A stretch of DNA of 61,834 nt from Lachnospiraceae bacterium (GTDB lineage Bacteria; Bacillota; Clostridia; Lachnospirales; Lachnospiraceae). This document shows positions 34,858 to 44,618 of the stretch, in pieces. A program made the position numbers and the translations under genes. Below the pieces are notes generated by a model. It was not told where the DNA came from and did no database searches. It saw only the letters and a program-made list of their open reading frames with translations. Every line of letters starts with the position of its first letter. Positions within the stretch are counted from its first letter, which is position 1. The DNA lies in assembly GCA_017938315.1 (NCBI GenBank), contig JAGBBV010000018.1, forward strand, positions 1 to 61,834, in the 5' to 3' direction.

Positions 34858-36270
34858 TTATTTCATGGAACTTAAATCATACATATCCAAATATTCTTTC
34901 GTATTTTCACACATTTCCACAAATAATTTGCGGGCATCCTCTTCGCTGCAGGTAACCAGAGGATCATTTGCAAAGGCACAGAAAATTTTGTTTAAATCCC
35001 TTTCGGCAATTCCCTCAGAAACAAGTTCCTGTTCCTTGCAGATACGGGATACCAGAGGATAAATCTCACTTGGTATAGGACCGGCATGCACAGGAGTTAA
35101 ACTGTTTGCCCTAAATACTGCATTGGTTTCTACCACAGCACCTATGGGAAGATTGGGAATCTGTCCCTGATTAGGTATGTTTACATTGGTAACAAGTTCG
35201 CAAAGACCGAGAAGTGCGCGGATTTGGGAAACGCCCTCTTCGCCGGTTAAGTCAATAGAAATCTCCTCTTCGCCGGAACGTAGGCGGGCACTTTTTTCAA
35301 GACGCTTTTTTAAATCTTCCTTACGCCAGTCTACGGTAGTAAGCCCGAAACACATTTCTTTTACGCGGTCCGGGTTTTCTAAGTACCAGCTGCCTTCACA
35401 AAATTCTGCCAGATGTCTGTCACCGGCAGCAGCGATATACCCGAATTTAAGGAAAAGATCCATTTTTACTTTATCTGCACTGGCAAAGCTGTTATTCATC
35501 CAGTTATTATCCACGTTGGCATCGCCGCTTATATATCCGGTTTCAACGTATTTTTCACAAAACTTTTTATAGTAGGGAAATAAATCGATATTGCGGTAAG
35601 TAGCTGCGGTAAGCCATGTAAAATGGTTGACCGCCACAGGATTTACCTTTATTTCCTGTCGTTCTACCCCTTTGACATCAAACATTTCTTCCACCATGCG
35701 GACCAAAAACTTCTGGGTACCGAATACTTCATGGCAGCATCCAAAAGCTCTGATTTTAGGGAAAACCCGGTAAAGTGTTTTGACACATAAGGTCATGGGG
35801 TTGGTGTAGTTAATTACCCATGCCTTTGGACAAAGCTCTTTAATTTTCCTTCCGAAAAATTCATACATGGGAACCGTACGCATGGCACGCAGAATACCAC
35901 CGGGACCGGAGGTGTCTCCAACAGATTGATAAATGCCGTATTTTTCGGGAGCATGGACATCTGACTGCATTTCGTCAAAGGTGCCGGGAAGAATGGAAAG
36001 TACCACAAAGTCGGCACCAGAAAGGGCATCGTCAATAGTTTCTACTGCATGATAGTGCCAAACAGATTTGGCACCTTTGGCAGAGTTATATTTATTTCCG
36101 ATGATTTCATTGTGCTGTGCGGCTTCTAAGTCAATATCATAAAGATAAACATCACCGTTTATGTCGTCACAGGAAACTAAATCGCTCATAAGTCCCCATG
36201 CCCATCCCCGGGAACCGCCGCCGATATATGCTATTTTTATTTCAGAAACCTTGTTGTTTTCGTAAAGCAT
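34858..36270 (-). CDS. GH4 NAD-dependent alpha-glycosidase (alpha-glucosidase or alpha-galacturonidase type)
   Basis: Family 4 glycosidases open the bond by an oxidation-elimination route with NAD+ and a divalent metal. N-terminal Rossmann motif KIAYIGGGSRGWAWGL (residues 11-26), NYTNPMTL, metal-site cysteine in FGCCHEVFG, and AVNHFTWL. The CHEV sequence at the metal site points to unphosphorylated alpha-glycosides (AglA/LplD-like) rather than phospho-sugars. 470 residues. It probably forms a unit with the DegV gene upstream, 23 bases apart, both on the minus strand. AAGGAG precedes the ATG. Confidence 0.85.
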   Translation of the reverse strand: MLYENNKVSEIKIAYIGGGSRGWAWGLMSDLVSCDDINGDVYLYDIDLEAAQHNEIIGNKYNSAKGAKSVWHYHAVETIDDALSGADFVVLSILPGTFDEMQSDVHAPEKYGIYQSVGDTSGPGGILRAMRTVPMYEFFGRKIKELCPKAWVINYTNPMTLCVKTLYRVFPKIRAFGCCHEVFGTQKFLVRMVEEMFDVKGVERQEIKVNPVAVNHFTWLTAATYRNIDLFPYYKKFCEKYVETGYISGDANVDNNWMNNSFASADKVKMDLFLKFGYIAAAGDRHLAEFCEGSWYLENPDRVKEMCFGLTTVDWRKEDLKKRLEKSARLRSGEEEISIDLTGEEGVSQIRALLGLCELVTNVNIPNQGQIPNLPIGAVVETNAVFRANSLTPVHAGPIPSEIYPLVSRICKEQELVSEGIAERDLNKIFCAFANDPLVTCSEEDARKLFVEMCENTKEYLDMYDLSSMK

Positions 36271-36293
36271 ACAATACTCCTTAAATGGCTTGG

Positions 36294-37184
36294 TTATTTA
36301 CTTTCTTTTGCAGGCTGCTTGGGCTGTCCGTAATAAATAATACCCATAGCACCGGGACCTGAGTGTGTACCGATGCTGGGGCTGATATCATTAATAATAA
36401 TGTTGGTAAAAGGAGTTTCTTCTTTTACCATTTGGGCAACAGAGAGAGCCTCTTCATAGCAATTTCCGTGTACAATGCCTACCGGCAAAGTGTAATCGGT
36501 ATTTTCGCTCATAGTGGCCTTCATACGTTCAATCAATGTGCGGAGAGATTTCTTTCTGCCACGTGCAGTACCGTCAGAGGAAAGTGCACCTGCATCATTG
36601 ACATAGAGAAAAGGCTTTAAGTTTAATGCACTGCCAATTACAGCAGTGGCTTTGCCTACACGGCCTCCTCGTTGAAGGTGAAATAAATCATCTACTGTAA
36701 ACTGTACATTAATATGATTTTTAAATTCTTCAAGTGCAGAAACAACATCATCGTAAGATTTACCGTTATCTTTTAATGTATTGGCATAGATTACCATAAT
36801 AGATTCTCCCAAGGAAACATTTAAGGAATCTATCACAGTAATTTTTGCATCGGGATATTCTTCGGCTAACTCATTTGCTACCATACAAACATTATTGTAA
36901 CTGCCGCTTAAAGCGGACGAAAATGCAATGTGGATGATATCGGATCCACTGTTCAAAATAGCGCGGAACTTGTCTTCAATAACAGCAGGATTGTTGGCCT
37001 GTGACTGAGGAAGCTCCCCGTTTTTCATGCGCTCATAAAATTCTGCAGGCGGCATATGTAGTTCGTCGCCGTAAACCGTATCACCAAAAGAATAATATTG
37101 AGGGATAATGGTTGTATTAAATATTTCAATGTATTCCTTGGGCAAATCAGAATTGGAATCTGTAGTAATGCAATAATTTCTCAT
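36294..37184 (-). CDS. DegV-family fatty-acid-binding protein
   Basis: Homolog of FakB, which presents fatty acids to the kinase FakA. Signature pieces: ITTDSNSDLP at the start, FSSALSGSYNN, the FHLQRGGRVGKATAVIGSAL motif and the late GTHSGPGAMGIIY. 296 residues. Possible -35/-10 elements lie in the intergenic region upstream (TTGACA near 37224 on the minus strand). A second DegV protein is encoded at 47608-48495. Confidence 0.9.
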   Translation of the reverse strand: MRNYCITTDSNSDLPKEYIEIFNTTIIPQYYSFGDTVYGDELHMPPAEFYERMKNGELPQSQANNPAVIEDKFRAILNSGSDIIHIAFSSALSGSYNNVCMVANELAEEYPDAKITVIDSLNVSLGESIMVIYANTLKDNGKSYDDVVSALEEFKNHINVQFTVDDLFHLQRGGRVGKATAVIGSALNLKPFLYVNDAGALSSDGTARGRKKSLRTLIERMKATMSENTDYTLPVGIVHGNCYEEALSVAQMVKEETPFTNIIINDISPSIGTHSGPGAMGIIYYGQPKQPAKESK

Positions 37185-37351
37185 AAGAATAACCTTTCTT
37201 TTGTAAAATAAAATATTTTGATTGTCAAACTATTTTAGATTATATCACGATATATGCATCAGTGCAACGAATTAAACAGTGGAAATTTCATTGCGATAAT
37301 GATATAGTTTGGGAGTATAGACACAAATTAAAAAGGGCATGCGCAAAGAAT

Positions 37352-38116
37352 ATGAAAACAGGAAAATCACATAAAAAATTTTCTAAAACAATGATGCTTC
37401 ATTATATAAAATTAGGTTACCGGTCCGCATTATTTCTTGTGGCGCTGATTTTCTATATCATAAACAGGATAAACCGCACCGGTTCTTTGTTTGGCGGAAT
37501 GGAACACAATCATGTGATTCTCAGCATTATCTGGTGTGTATTTGCAGTGGAAATGCTATTGCGCTTTTTCCCCTCTAAGTTAGAAAGTATGGGATGCCAA
37601 AAACAGTTTGCCCGCAATTATAAATCCACAAACGCTACAGTTTCAGAGGCAGAATTATTATCGCCGGCAAAAACAGCGCTTGTTGCCGGAGCATGGCTTG
37701 TGCTGAACGGTTTAATAGGAGTATTGTATTTTTTCCATATTATTGATGCCGGAATTTTATTGTTAATTAGTCTTGCATACTCCGTGTGTGACATGATTTG
37801 TATTTTGTTTTTCTGCCCGTTCCAGACATGGTTTATGAAGAACAGGTGCTGCACCACCTGCCGCATTTATAATTGGGACTTTGCCATGATGTTTACACCC
37901 CTTATTTTTGTGAAAAATATGTATGCGTGGAGCCTTGTAGCATTATCCCTTGCACTGCTTATTAAGTGGGAAGTGCTGCTTCATTGTCATCCGGAGCGTT
38001 TTGCAGAGAATACCAATTGCAGTTTATCCTGTGCGAATTGTCAGGAAAAGTTGTGTCATCATAAAACACAGCTTCAGAAGTTCATTAGAAAGAATGTAGA
38101 TTTGTTGAAAAAGTAA
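37352..38116 (+). CDS. Cysteine-rich membrane protein of unknown function
   Basis: About 255 residues, with five or six hydrophobic segments and an unusual set of cysteines at the cytoplasmic or C-terminal face: NRCCTTCRIYNWD and then CSLSCANCQEKLCHHK, which together could bind metal. I do not recognise the family. Start is unsure: ATG 37352 is used; a GTG at 37262 extends the frame through AT-rich DNA that more likely holds the promoter (TTGTCA...TATATC) for this gene. Divergent from the DegV gene. Confidence 0.65.
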   Translation: MKTGKSHKKFSKTMMLHYIKLGYRSALFLVALIFYIINRINRTGSLFGGMEHNHVILSIIWCVFAVEMLLRFFPSKLESMGCQKQFARNYKSTNATVSEAELLSPAKTALVAGAWLVLNGLIGVLYFFHIIDAGILLLISLAYSVCDMICILFFCPFQTWFMKNRCCTTCRIYNWDFAMMFTPLIFVKNMYAWSLVALSLALLIKWEVLLHCHPERFAENTNCSLSCANCQEKLCHHKTQLQKFIRKNVDLLKK

Positions 38117-38166
38117 TATAAAATCAGTATAGTAATAGTAGTAATACTTTGAGGTTTTGAGGAAAC

Positions 38167-39207
38167 ATGAAAGATAAAAAACAAAAGAACAGCAGTATTA
38201 TATGGATATTGCTGTCAACTATTCTACTAATTATCATAACGGCAATAACAGGTATCAGCCTCTTTCGGGTATATATGGGAAACTTTACGGAAGTGGAAGA
38301 TGTTAAGTCATATGATAAATATTATGTCATGATCACAGAGGATAGAAAGTCCTCATTTTGGCAATCTGTTTATGCAGGAGCGTACGAAGCGGGATTGTCA
38401 GAAAATACATATGTGGATATGCTTGGAGACAATCTTACCAGTGATTACAGCAGGGAAGATCTAATGAATATTGCCATTTCTTCCGAGGTAGACGGAATCA
38501 TTGTAGCTGCCGATGAGAGTGAACAGATGTCTGCACTGATTGATGAAGCTGCTATTAAGGGGATTCCGGTTGTTACCTTGGTTGGAGATAATACCCATAG
38601 TAACAGATGTAGTTTTGTGGGTGTAGGCGGCTATAATGTGGGAACGGAGTATGGTCAGCAGGTTCTACAGATTATCAAAGAAAGCGAAGCAAAGCCCAAG
38701 ACAAAGGTTTCAGTCCTGGTAAATGCAAATGCCCTGGATTCCGGACAGAATATTATTTGCTCCGGTATACAGGATACCCTTGACCGGGCAAAGGAAGAGG
38801 GAAAAGAAATAGAGATGACGTTGGTGTCTGTTGACAATACCAACGCTTTTTCTGTAGAAGAATCCATCCGTGATATTTTCATGGAAGAAGATATACCGGA
38901 TATCATTATATGTTTGAATGAACTGAATACTACCTGTGTTTATCAGGCAGTTGTAGATTACAATAAAGTAGGAGAAGTATCGATACTCGGATACTATGAT
39001 TCAGAAACAATTATCAAGGCAATTGACAGAAACGTTATATACGCAACGGTTTCCATTGATACAAAACAGATGGGTGAATTTTGTGTCAATGCTTTGAGCG
39101 AATATCATGAACTTGGTTATACCAGTCAGTATTTCACTGCGGACATTGAACTGATTAAAAAAGCCAATGTTCATAAATATCTGGAAGGCGGTGAGGACAA
39201 TGAGTAA
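38167..39207 (+). CDS. Membrane-anchored sugar-binding sensor protein (XylFII-like)
   Basis: Periplasmic-binding-protein fold (RbsB/XylF type) with an uncleaved-looking N-terminal anchor (about 12-35) and no lipobox. Core features: DGIIVAADESEQMSALIDEA, GIPVVTLVGDN and the ribose-family stretch SFVGVGGYNVGTEYGQQV. 346 residues. Its last eight bases overlap the start of the histidine kinase gene. This arrangement matches three-component sugar sensors in which an anchored binding protein talks to a LytS/YesM kinase (described for XylFII-LytS of Clostridium). The sugar cannot be read. Confidence 0.82.
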   Translation: MKDKKQKNSSIIWILLSTILLIIITAITGISLFRVYMGNFTEVEDVKSYDKYYVMITEDRKSSFWQSVYAGAYEAGLSENTYVDMLGDNLTSDYSREDLMNIAISSEVDGIIVAADESEQMSALIDEAAIKGIPVVTLVGDNTHSNRCSFVGVGGYNVGTEYGQQVLQIIKESEAKPKTKVSVLVNANALDSGQNIICSGIQDTLDRAKEEGKEIEMTLVSVDNTNAFSVEESIRDIFMEEDIPDIIICLNELNTTCVYQAVVDYNKVGEVSILGYYDSETIIKAIDRNVIYATVSIDTKQMGEFCVNALSEYHELGYTSQYFTADIELIKKANVHKYLEGGEDNE

Positions 39208-40690
39208 GTTTAAAAGCCTTCCCCTTCAAGGAAAAATCAGTATTATTTACATATTTGCCAATTTGTTGGTACTGATAGTCAATGTACTGCTCCTTGTGGG
39301 TATAAACAGTATGTCTCATGAAATGGATATGGTTTATCAGGACAACCTTCACCTGAACGAGATGGTACTTGCATTAGAGGACGTACAGGACAGTATGACA
39401 GATTATCTGAATGCGAAAACCAGTGACTCCTTGGAGAACTATTACAGAAGTGAGCAGAACTACCGGGATATGATTCAGGAATTAAATGATGAAGTGACCG
39501 GGCTTAGCTTTTCCCGAATGGAACGGAACATTAAAAACATGTCTGAAAACTATCTGGAGACAGTGTCACAAACAGTAGAAGCAAAGCGTGGCCGCAATGT
39601 GGAGAAGTATAGAATCAGATACGAAAATGCAACGCAGCTTTATGAGTATATCAATACTTATATAGGAAGTCTGAATAATGAGCAATTTATGCATAACTCA
39701 GAAAACTATAACAAACTTTCAGAAGCCTTCCGCTTTTTTGAAACCGTCAGCGTGATTGTAATTTGTGTGGTTATGTTGGCAAATGTAAGTATTATTATCC
39801 GGCTTGCAGGGGAGATTATCAGTCCCCTTAAAAAGCTTTCCGGATTGGCGGATGAGGTGGCAAAGGGCAATTTTGACATAGAACTTTTAGAAGTACAGTC
39901 CCAAGATGAAATCGGTGTCGTAACAGGTGCTTTTAACCAGATGGTAATCAGTATAAGAAGATATATTGAGAGGATCCGGGAAAGTATGGAAGTGGAAAGA
40001 GCCTTAAAGGAGAAGGAACTCTTAATGGAAACCCACTTAAAGGATGCCCAGCTTAAATACCTGCAGGCCCAGATTAATCCCCATTTTCTTTTTAATACGC
40101 TAAATGCCGGTGCCCAGCTTGCCATGATGGAAGGTGCAGACCGGACCTACGAATATGTACAGAATATGGCGGAGTTCTTTCGTTATAATGTTAAAAAAGG
40201 TGACGAAACGGTTACGATTCGGGATGAGATAGAGTTGGTAGATAATTATATCTACATTTTAAACGTAAGGTTTTCCGGAGACATACACTATGAAAAAGAA
40301 ATAGATGAATCTTTGCTGAATGTGTATATGCCCAGTATGATGTTACAGCCTATTGTGGAAAACTGTGTCAATCACGGAATCCGTGAAATGGGAGGGGACG
40401 GTAAAATTTGGCTTTCCGTATATCGCATAGATGATACGGCCTGTATCAGTGTCCGCGACAACGGAAAAGGTGTAAGTAAAGAGACTATTCAAAAGATTTT
40501 AAGCGGTACTTACAGGGACGAAGAACTGGCAGCAGGTTCCAACGGAATCGGTATGGATAATGTAATTGCAAGACTGAAGCTTTTTACGGGAACCGATGAT
40601 GTAATCAGTATTATCAGTGAAGGAAAGGACCTGGGAACGGAAGTAATTCTTTATCTGCAGATAAAGGAACGGGAGGAAGAACATGTATAA
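39200..40690 (+). CDS. Sensor histidine kinase, YesM/LytS type
   Basis: Membrane kinase of 496 residues. First helix about 16-38, an external four-helix-like domain (about 40-180), second helix about 183-205, HAMP domain (GEIISPLKKLSGLADEVAKG), then the His_kinase motif QAQINPHFLFNTLNAGAQLA with the phosphorylated His, and an HATPase domain (IVENCVNHGI, SVRDNGKG). ATG 39200 overlaps the sensor gene's stop (ATGAGTAA); its own end overlaps the regulator gene. The external domain probably contacts the anchored binding protein. Confidence 0.93.
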   Translation: MSKFKSLPLQGKISIIYIFANLLVLIVNVLLLVGINSMSHEMDMVYQDNLHLNEMVLALEDVQDSMTDYLNAKTSDSLENYYRSEQNYRDMIQELNDEVTGLSFSRMERNIKNMSENYLETVSQTVEAKRGRNVEKYRIRYENATQLYEYINTYIGSLNNEQFMHNSENYNKLSEAFRFFETVSVIVICVVMLANVSIIIRLAGEIISPLKKLSGLADEVAKGNFDIELLEVQSQDEIGVVTGAFNQMVISIRRYIERIRESMEVERALKEKELLMETHLKDAQLKYLQAQINPHFLFNTLNAGAQLAMMEGADRTYEYVQNMAEFFRYNVKKGDETVTIRDEIELVDNYIYILNVRFSGDIHYEKEIDESLLNVYMPSMMLQPIVENCVNHGIREMGGDGKIWLSVYRIDDTACISVRDNGKGVSKETIQKILSGTYRDEELAAGSNGIGMDNVIARLKLFTGTDDVISIISEGKDLGTEVILYLQIKEREEEHV

Positions 40691-42284
40691 GGTTATGCTC
40701 GCAGATGACGAGGGAATTGTGATTGATTCCATGAAGTTTATTATAGAAAAAGAATTCGGTGATGAATGTGTGATTGAGTATGCCAAAACCGGAAGAAGCG
40801 TGATAGAACTTGCGGAAAAGTTCCGCCCTGATATTGCCATCATGGATATTCAGATGCCGGGAATCAACGGAATCGAAGCCATGAAAGAAATCAGACAAAG
40901 CAACAGCAACGTAATTTTCATTGTAATATCTGCGTATGATAAGTTTGATTATGCCACAGAAGCAATCAGGCTCGGTGTACTTGAGTACTTAACAAAACCT
41001 ATGGAGAGAACCAAACTGGTCACAGTTCTTCGAAAGGCAATGGACATTGTTGAAAAAGAGCGTGTCAGAAGAAGCAATGATTTAATGATAAAAGAAAAAT
41101 TGGAAACCGTGGTTCCTATTATAGAGAGCGGTTTGATTTATAATATCTTGCTTCGGGAGCATTTTGAAGAAGACATTGAAAACTATAAAACAATGCTTGG
41201 AATAGAGCAGGATTATGCCTATATGATAGCAGTAGTATGCGGGGATGAGCAGGAAGGTAATCATATGACCAATGCAGTGGGAAGCAGTGTCCGGATGCAA
41301 AAGCACTATCAGGAAGTAAGGGAATCCTTAAAAGAATATTTCCAGTGTATTGTAGGAACTGTTATGGCAAATAAACTGGCTGTTTTGGTGCCCTGCGGGG
41401 AAGGACACCTGGAATACAATGAAAGAATTGAACTGATAGAAAAAGCAAGGGAACTGGTAAGAAAACTGCGTAGGAAAACAGACATCAGTTTCCGGATTGG
41501 TATTGGTAAAGCACGGGAGCTGCAGAATCTCTCTGAATCTTATAGTGAAGCTTTAAATTCTTTGCTAATTACAACAGGAAGTGTAGCCCATGCAGATGAC
41601 TTGCCGATAGGATGTGATTACGAAGAAGACTACCCTGTTCATTTGGAAAAAAAGTTGTTTGAAGAGGTAGAAAAAGGTGATGTAAACAATGCATTAATAT
41701 CAGCCGGTTCCTTTTTTGACTGGATGGCAGAGACAAGTCCAAGCAGCCTCATGGAAATTAGGACGAAGGTGCTTGAATTTGTTTTGTGGGCAGAGCATTT
41801 GGCATATGATAAAGGCGGCATGACTTACCAGTTTCATTCCAGGCAGGATTATTTGCCAGCCCTTATGGGGATGACGCAGCTCTCTCAGATGAAAGTTTGG
41901 TTTATCGATAAAATTATGGAATCCTGTCGTAATGTACTGAGTAAACGTGCCGAAAAATCAAATAGTGTGATTGAGACGGCGAAAGAATATATCAAAAATA
42001 ACTTTAATAAAGATATCTCATTGGATGATGTATCCCGTGTGGTAGACATCAGCCCCTACTACTTTAGTAAAATCTTTAAAGAAGATACCGGAGAAAATTT
42101 TATTGAATATTTAACGGCAATCAGAATGCAGAAAGCAAAGGAACTACTTGGAACAACAGAGTATTCCATGAAGGAAATCTGTTCCATGGTAGGATATTCA
42201 GACCCAAATTATTTCAGCAGATCCTTTAAGAAAAATGTGGGCGTTACACCTACGGAGTACAAGGAAGGTAAGGGAGAAGAATGA
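40683..42284 (+). CDS. Response regulator with AraC output domain, YesN type
   Basis: 533 residues. Receiver domain 1-120 with acidic pocket MLADDEG and phospho-acceptor Asp55 in IAIMDIQMPG; a long middle region (120-420) often called the YesN linker; and an AraC/XylS double helix-turn-helix at the end (AKEYIKNNFNKDISLDDVSR and MKEICSMVGYSDPNYFSRSF). Overlaps the kinase gene by eight bases and the next gene by four. Probable target is the ChvE-type transporter promoter at about 43.48 kb, which has a clear -10 but no good -35. Confidence 0.93.
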   Translation: MYKVMLADDEGIVIDSMKFIIEKEFGDECVIEYAKTGRSVIELAEKFRPDIAIMDIQMPGINGIEAMKEIRQSNSNVIFIVISAYDKFDYATEAIRLGVLEYLTKPMERTKLVTVLRKAMDIVEKERVRRSNDLMIKEKLETVVPIIESGLIYNILLREHFEEDIENYKTMLGIEQDYAYMIAVVCGDEQEGNHMTNAVGSSVRMQKHYQEVRESLKEYFQCIVGTVMANKLAVLVPCGEGHLEYNERIELIEKARELVRKLRRKTDISFRIGIGKARELQNLSESYSEALNSLLITTGSVAHADDLPIGCDYEEDYPVHLEKKLFEEVEKGDVNNALISAGSFFDWMAETSPSSLMEIRTKVLEFVLWAEHLAYDKGGMTYQFHSRQDYLPALMGMTQLSQMKVWFIDKIMESCRNVLSKRAEKSNSVIETAKEYIKNNFNKDISLDDVSRVVDISPYYFSKIFKEDTGENFIEYLTAIRMQKAKELLGTTEYSMKEICSMVGYSDPNYFSRSFKKNVGVTPTEYKEGKGEE

Positions 42285-43333
42285 GAGGGAAAGGAATACT
42301 GTTAAGCCTGTTGTTATGCTTTTCCATGCTTGCGGTTTCTTGTAAACCTGTAGAAACCATTGGAGAGGAAAGCAGTGCAAGAGAGGAAGGAAAAATCCAA
42401 ATTGGAATGAGCTTTGACTCTTTTGTTATTGAGAGATGGCAAAGAGACAGGGACGTATTTGTATCTACGGCGAAAGAAAAGGGCGCGGAAGTAAATGTGC
42501 AGAACGCTAACGGCGACGTAGAAGAGCAAAAAAAACAAATAGAATATTTTATCCAAAAAGGGATGGATGTCATTGTCATTATCTGTGTAGATTCCCAGGA
42601 ATTGAATGAATCTGTAAAGAAAGCAAAAGAAAAGGGCATCAAGGTTATTGCTTATGACAGATTAATCACAGATGCAGATGTAGACCTTTACATTTCCTTT
42701 GACAATGAAATGGTAGGAACCATGATGGGCGAAGCCTTTGTGGAAAACGGACTGGCAGGAGGAAATGTGCTAATGCTTGGCGGTCCTTTGGCAGATAACA
42801 ATGTATCCCTTGTAGAAAATGGATTTAAGGCTGTTATGGAAGAAAATGAAGTTACCATTCTTGATTCCTTTCATGCGGAAGGCTGGCGGGCAGAGCTTGC
42901 GGCGGAATATATCTATAATAATGTAGATACAGTGGCACTGGCAGATGCCATTATGTGTGGAAATGATGATGTGGCCAGCAAAGTAGTACATGCTCTTTCC
43001 GAAAAGAGACTGGCCGGAGATGTCCCGGTTGTAGGACAGGATGCGGACCTGGAGGCCTGCCAGAGAATTGTGGAAGAAACACAGGTTATGACAGTGTATA
43101 AACCGGTAGAAAAGCTGGCAAAACGCGCAGCTGAGTGTGCGGTACTACTTGCGAAAGGTGAGGAAATTTCCGGTGAGGACGTAACCATGATAGACAATGG
43201 GGAGTACAGGGTTCCCTATGTAGGACTTGAGCCTATCAGCGTTACGAAGGAGAATATTAATGAAGTCATTATTAACAGTGGCTTTCATTTGAAAGAAGAT
43301 GTTTATCTGAATGTGCCGGACAAAATGCCTTAA
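42281..43333 (+). CDS. Sugar-binding lipoprotein, XylF-like
   Basis: Second periplasmic-binding protein of the locus, with a cleavable lipoprotein leader (lipobox LAVSC at about residues 18-22). Mature part: IQIGMSFDSFVIERWQRDRD, GVKVIAYDR-type KGIKVIAYDRLITDADVDLY and VVGQDADLEACQRIV, all typical of the xylose/ChvE group. 350 residues. It overlaps the regulator gene by four bases, so it is made with the sensor genes, not with the ABC transporter, from which a strong terminator separates it. It may be a further sensor ligand protein or serve the transporter. Confidence 0.87.
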   Translation: MRGKGILLSLLLCFSMLAVSCKPVETIGEESSAREEGKIQIGMSFDSFVIERWQRDRDVFVSTAKEKGAEVNVQNANGDVEEQKKQIEYFIQKGMDVIVIICVDSQELNESVKKAKEKGIKVIAYDRLITDADVDLYISFDNEMVGTMMGEAFVENGLAGGNVLMLGGPLADNNVSLVENGFKAVMEENEVTILDSFHAEGWRAELAAEYIYNNVDTVALADAIMCGNDDVASKVVHALSEKRLAGDVPVVGQDADLEACQRIVEETQVMTVYKPVEKLAKRAAECAVLLAKGEEISGEDVTMIDNGEYRVPYVGLEPISVTKENINEVIINSGFHLKEDVYLNVPDKMP

Positions 43334-43372
43334 ACAGCATGTTATTAAATAGAATAGGAAAAAATTGTGACA

Positions 43373-43418
43373 GGAATCGTGTTTTTGCGCAAAAATGTGC
43401 TAACACGATTCCGTTTTT
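43373..43418 (+). terminator. Terminator after the sensor operon
   Basis: GGAATCGTGTT and AACACGATTCC pair perfectly around an 18-base loop, then GTTTTT. It insulates the transporter genes from the sensor operon. Confidence 0.88.
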
Positions 43419-43477
43419 ATGTTTACCAAAGATAAAAATTTGAAGAAGGTCGTAAATTATTCCTATAGAATTCGTGT

Positions 43478-43483
43478 TATGAT
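43478..43483 (+). promoter_or_regulatory. -10 box of the transporter promoter
   Basis: TATGAT at 43478-43483, about 48 bases before chvE, inside GTGTTATGATGCC. No TTGACA-like -35 sits 17 bases upstream, which suits an activator-dependent promoter; the YesN-type regulator is the obvious candidate. Confidence 0.5.
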
Positions 43484-43530
43484 GCCATTGTAAACAAAAT
43501 CAATCAGTATTCAGGGAGGTAAATAAGAAA

Positions 43531-44589
43531 ATGAAGAAAAAATTACTGAGTATGATTCTTGCAGTTGCTATGGTAGCAACCATGTTAGTAGGATGCGGTG
43601 GCGCTTCTTCTTCTAACAAAGTAGGTGTGGCAATGCCTACAAAGGATTTACAGAGATGGAACCAGGACGGTGCCAACATGAAAAAAGAATTAGAAGCAGC
43701 TGGTTACGAAGTTGACCTTCAGTATGCATCTAATGACATCGCTACACAGGTTTCCCAGATTGAAAACATGATTAACTCCGGTTGTAAAGTATTAGTTATT
43801 GCTTCTATCGATGGTGATTCTCTCGGAACAGTATTAGAGCAGGCTAAAGAAAAAGGTATTCCTGTTATCGCATATGACCGTTTGATTATGAACTCTGATG
43901 CAGTTTCTTACTATGCTACATTTGATAACTACATGGTAGGTTCTATCCAGGGTCAGTACATCAAAGATCAGTTAGATCTTGACAATGCAGCAGGTCCTTT
44001 CAATATCGAATTAACAACTGGTGACCCCGGTGACAACAACGCTAAATTCTTCTTCAACGGTGCTATGGACGTTCTTAATCCTTACATCGAATCAGGTAAG
44101 TTAGTAGTTAAATCCGGTCAGGTTGATTTCGCAGAAGTAGCTACAGCTAACTGGGCAACAGATGCAGCTCAGTCCAGAATGGAAGCTATCATCGCTGCTA
44201 ACTATGCAGACGGAACAACTCTTGATGCTTGTATGTGTTCTAACGACTCTACAGCACTTGGTGTTGCTAACGCTCTTGAAGCTAACTACACAGGCGAATG
44301 GCCTATCATCACAGGTCAGGACTGTGATATCGCAAGCGTTAAGAATATCCTTGCCGGAAAACAGTCTATGTCTATCTTCAAAGATACACGTACATTAGCT
44401 TCTCAGGTAGTTAAAATGGTTGACGCTATCATGAAGGGTACAGAGGCACCTGTTAATGATAAAGAAACATATAACAATGGAACAGGTATCATTCCTTCCT
44501 TCCTTTGCGAACCTGTATTTGCTGATATTAACAATTACAAGACTCTGTTAATCGATTCCGGTTACTATACAGAAGATCAGCTTAAATAA
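43531..44589 (+). CDS. chvE: ChvE-type multiple-monosaccharide-binding lipoprotein
   Basis: High-affinity binding protein of the ABC importer encoded downstream. Lipobox LVGCG after a 20-residue leader. The mature sequence opens VGVAMPTKDLQRWNQDGANM and continues DLQYASNDIATQVSQIENMI, VIASIDG, VIAYDRLIMNSDAVSYYATF and ITGQDCDIASVKNI, closely following ChvE of Agrobacterium, which binds several aldoses. 352 residues. Codon use is unusually biased (many gct, ctt, ttc), as expected of a very abundant protein. SD GGGAGGT precedes ATG 43531. Confidence 0.93.
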   Translation: MKKKLLSMILAVAMVATMLVGCGGASSSNKVGVAMPTKDLQRWNQDGANMKKELEAAGYEVDLQYASNDIATQVSQIENMINSGCKVLVIASIDGDSLGTVLEQAKEKGIPVIAYDRLIMNSDAVSYYATFDNYMVGSIQGQYIKDQLDLDNAAGPFNIELTTGDPGDNNAKFFFNGAMDVLNPYIESGKLVVKSGQVDFAEVATANWATDAAQSRMEAIIAANYADGTTLDACMCSNDSTALGVANALEANYTGEWPIITGQDCDIASVKNILAGKQSMSIFKDTRTLASQVVKMVDAIMKGTEAPVNDKETYNNGTGIIPSFLCEPVFADINNYKTLLIDSGYYTEDQLK

Positions 44590-44618
44590 GCAGAAAAACA
44601 AATAAAATATAATGATGT

